Positions 63,888 through 64,000 of a stretch of DNA of 64,000 nucleotides are shown here, piece by piece. This DNA is from Pedobacter jejuensis (GTDB taxonomy: Bacteria > Bacteroidota > Bacteroidia > Sphingobacteriales > Sphingobacteriaceae). The notes beneath the pieces were generated by a model. It searched no databases. It saw nothing but the letters and a program-made list of their open reading frames with translations, and was not told the DNA's origin. The DNA is taken from contig NZ_RBEE01000001.1 of assembly GCF_003725795.1 (NCBI RefSeq), positions 87,802-151,801 on the forward strand. The letters run 5' to 3'. The position numbers were made by a program, and so were the translations under genes. How positions within the stretch are numbered: position 1 is the stretch's first letter; each line of letters starts with the position of its first letter.

Positions 63888-63956
63888 TTAAACATTAAGG
63901 CATTAAGACTTTTTGTAAAAAAGCGTTATACTATTTCTTAATGCCTTAATGTTTAA
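63888..63956. repeat. perfect 21-bp inverted repeat at the window end
   Basis: The left arm 63888-63908 (TTAAACATTAAGGCATTAAG plus A) is the exact inverse of 63936-63956, around 27 bases. The left-arm core AACATTAAGG(A/C)ATTAAG also occurs several times in the repeat field at 11.6-12.6 kb. Confidence 0.88.
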
Positions 63957-64000
63957 TTTTTAAAGTTTAAAGTATTTTACTGCATCACAACCATCAAATA

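Overview
The window reads as chromosomal DNA of a Bacteroidota bacterium, most likely Sphingobacteriaceae and Pedobacter-like. The grounds are AT-rich composition, repeated matches to the Bacteroidota -7 promoter motif TAnnTTTG, short overlapping genes with few recognisable Shine-Dalgarno sites, and characteristic families (Bacteroidota Wzi/RemB-type barrels, DUF1501/DUF1800 pair, DUF1080, NodT-type lipoprotein channel, dispersed intergenic repeats). The genus is an inference. No rRNA, tRNA, CRISPR array, transposase or phage gene was recognised.

Positions 1-27.9 kb are a surface-polysaccharide (capsule/exopolysaccharide) locus of the Wzx/Wzy type. The plus strand carries nucleotide-sugar genes (epimerase, GDP-fucose synthase broken by a one-base shift in a T8 run, mannose-1-phosphate guanylyltransferase), a WecA/MraY-type initiating transferase, a WbpM/CapD-type dehydratase, a lipoprotein and two tandem Wzi barrels. 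A 1.5 kb gene-free repeat field follows. The minus strand then carries two operons: Wza-like exporter plus Wzz-like co-polymerase, and a chain of overlapping genes (flippase, glycosyltransferases, polymerase, methyltransferase). A WcaJ-type initiating transferase and a RemB/Wzi-like barrel close the locus on the plus strand. Sugars are activated, assembled on undecaprenyl phosphate, flipped, polymerised, exported through the Wza-like channel and probably held at the surface by the Wzi-type barrels.

Positions 28-39.5 kb are mostly housekeeping: dxs, scpA, glyA, a surface-type lipoprotein, comF-like, rlmN with a YoeB-type toxin/antitoxin pair directly in front of it, rluF, and a DinB/WYL-regulator pair. 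A 303 bp tandem duplication lies between dxs and scpA.

Positions 39.7-53.7 kb hold a hybrid histidine kinase facing an NtrC-type sigma-54 activator, two tandem copies of a small secreted PepSY-like protein, YccF, DUF1501/DUF1800, aat, DUF1080, a YgaP-type membrane protein and a SNF2 helicase. Positions 53.8-59.7 kb are a three-gene RND efflux operon with a perfect palindrome upstream. The end holds dapF, a DegP/HtrA protease, a cold-shock protein and a GxxExxY protein.

The least explained parts are non-coding: GGTTGA hexamer arrays, nested direct repeats at 11.6-13.1 kb, dispersed palindromic elements and several perfect inverted repeats. No convincing wholly new protein system was found.
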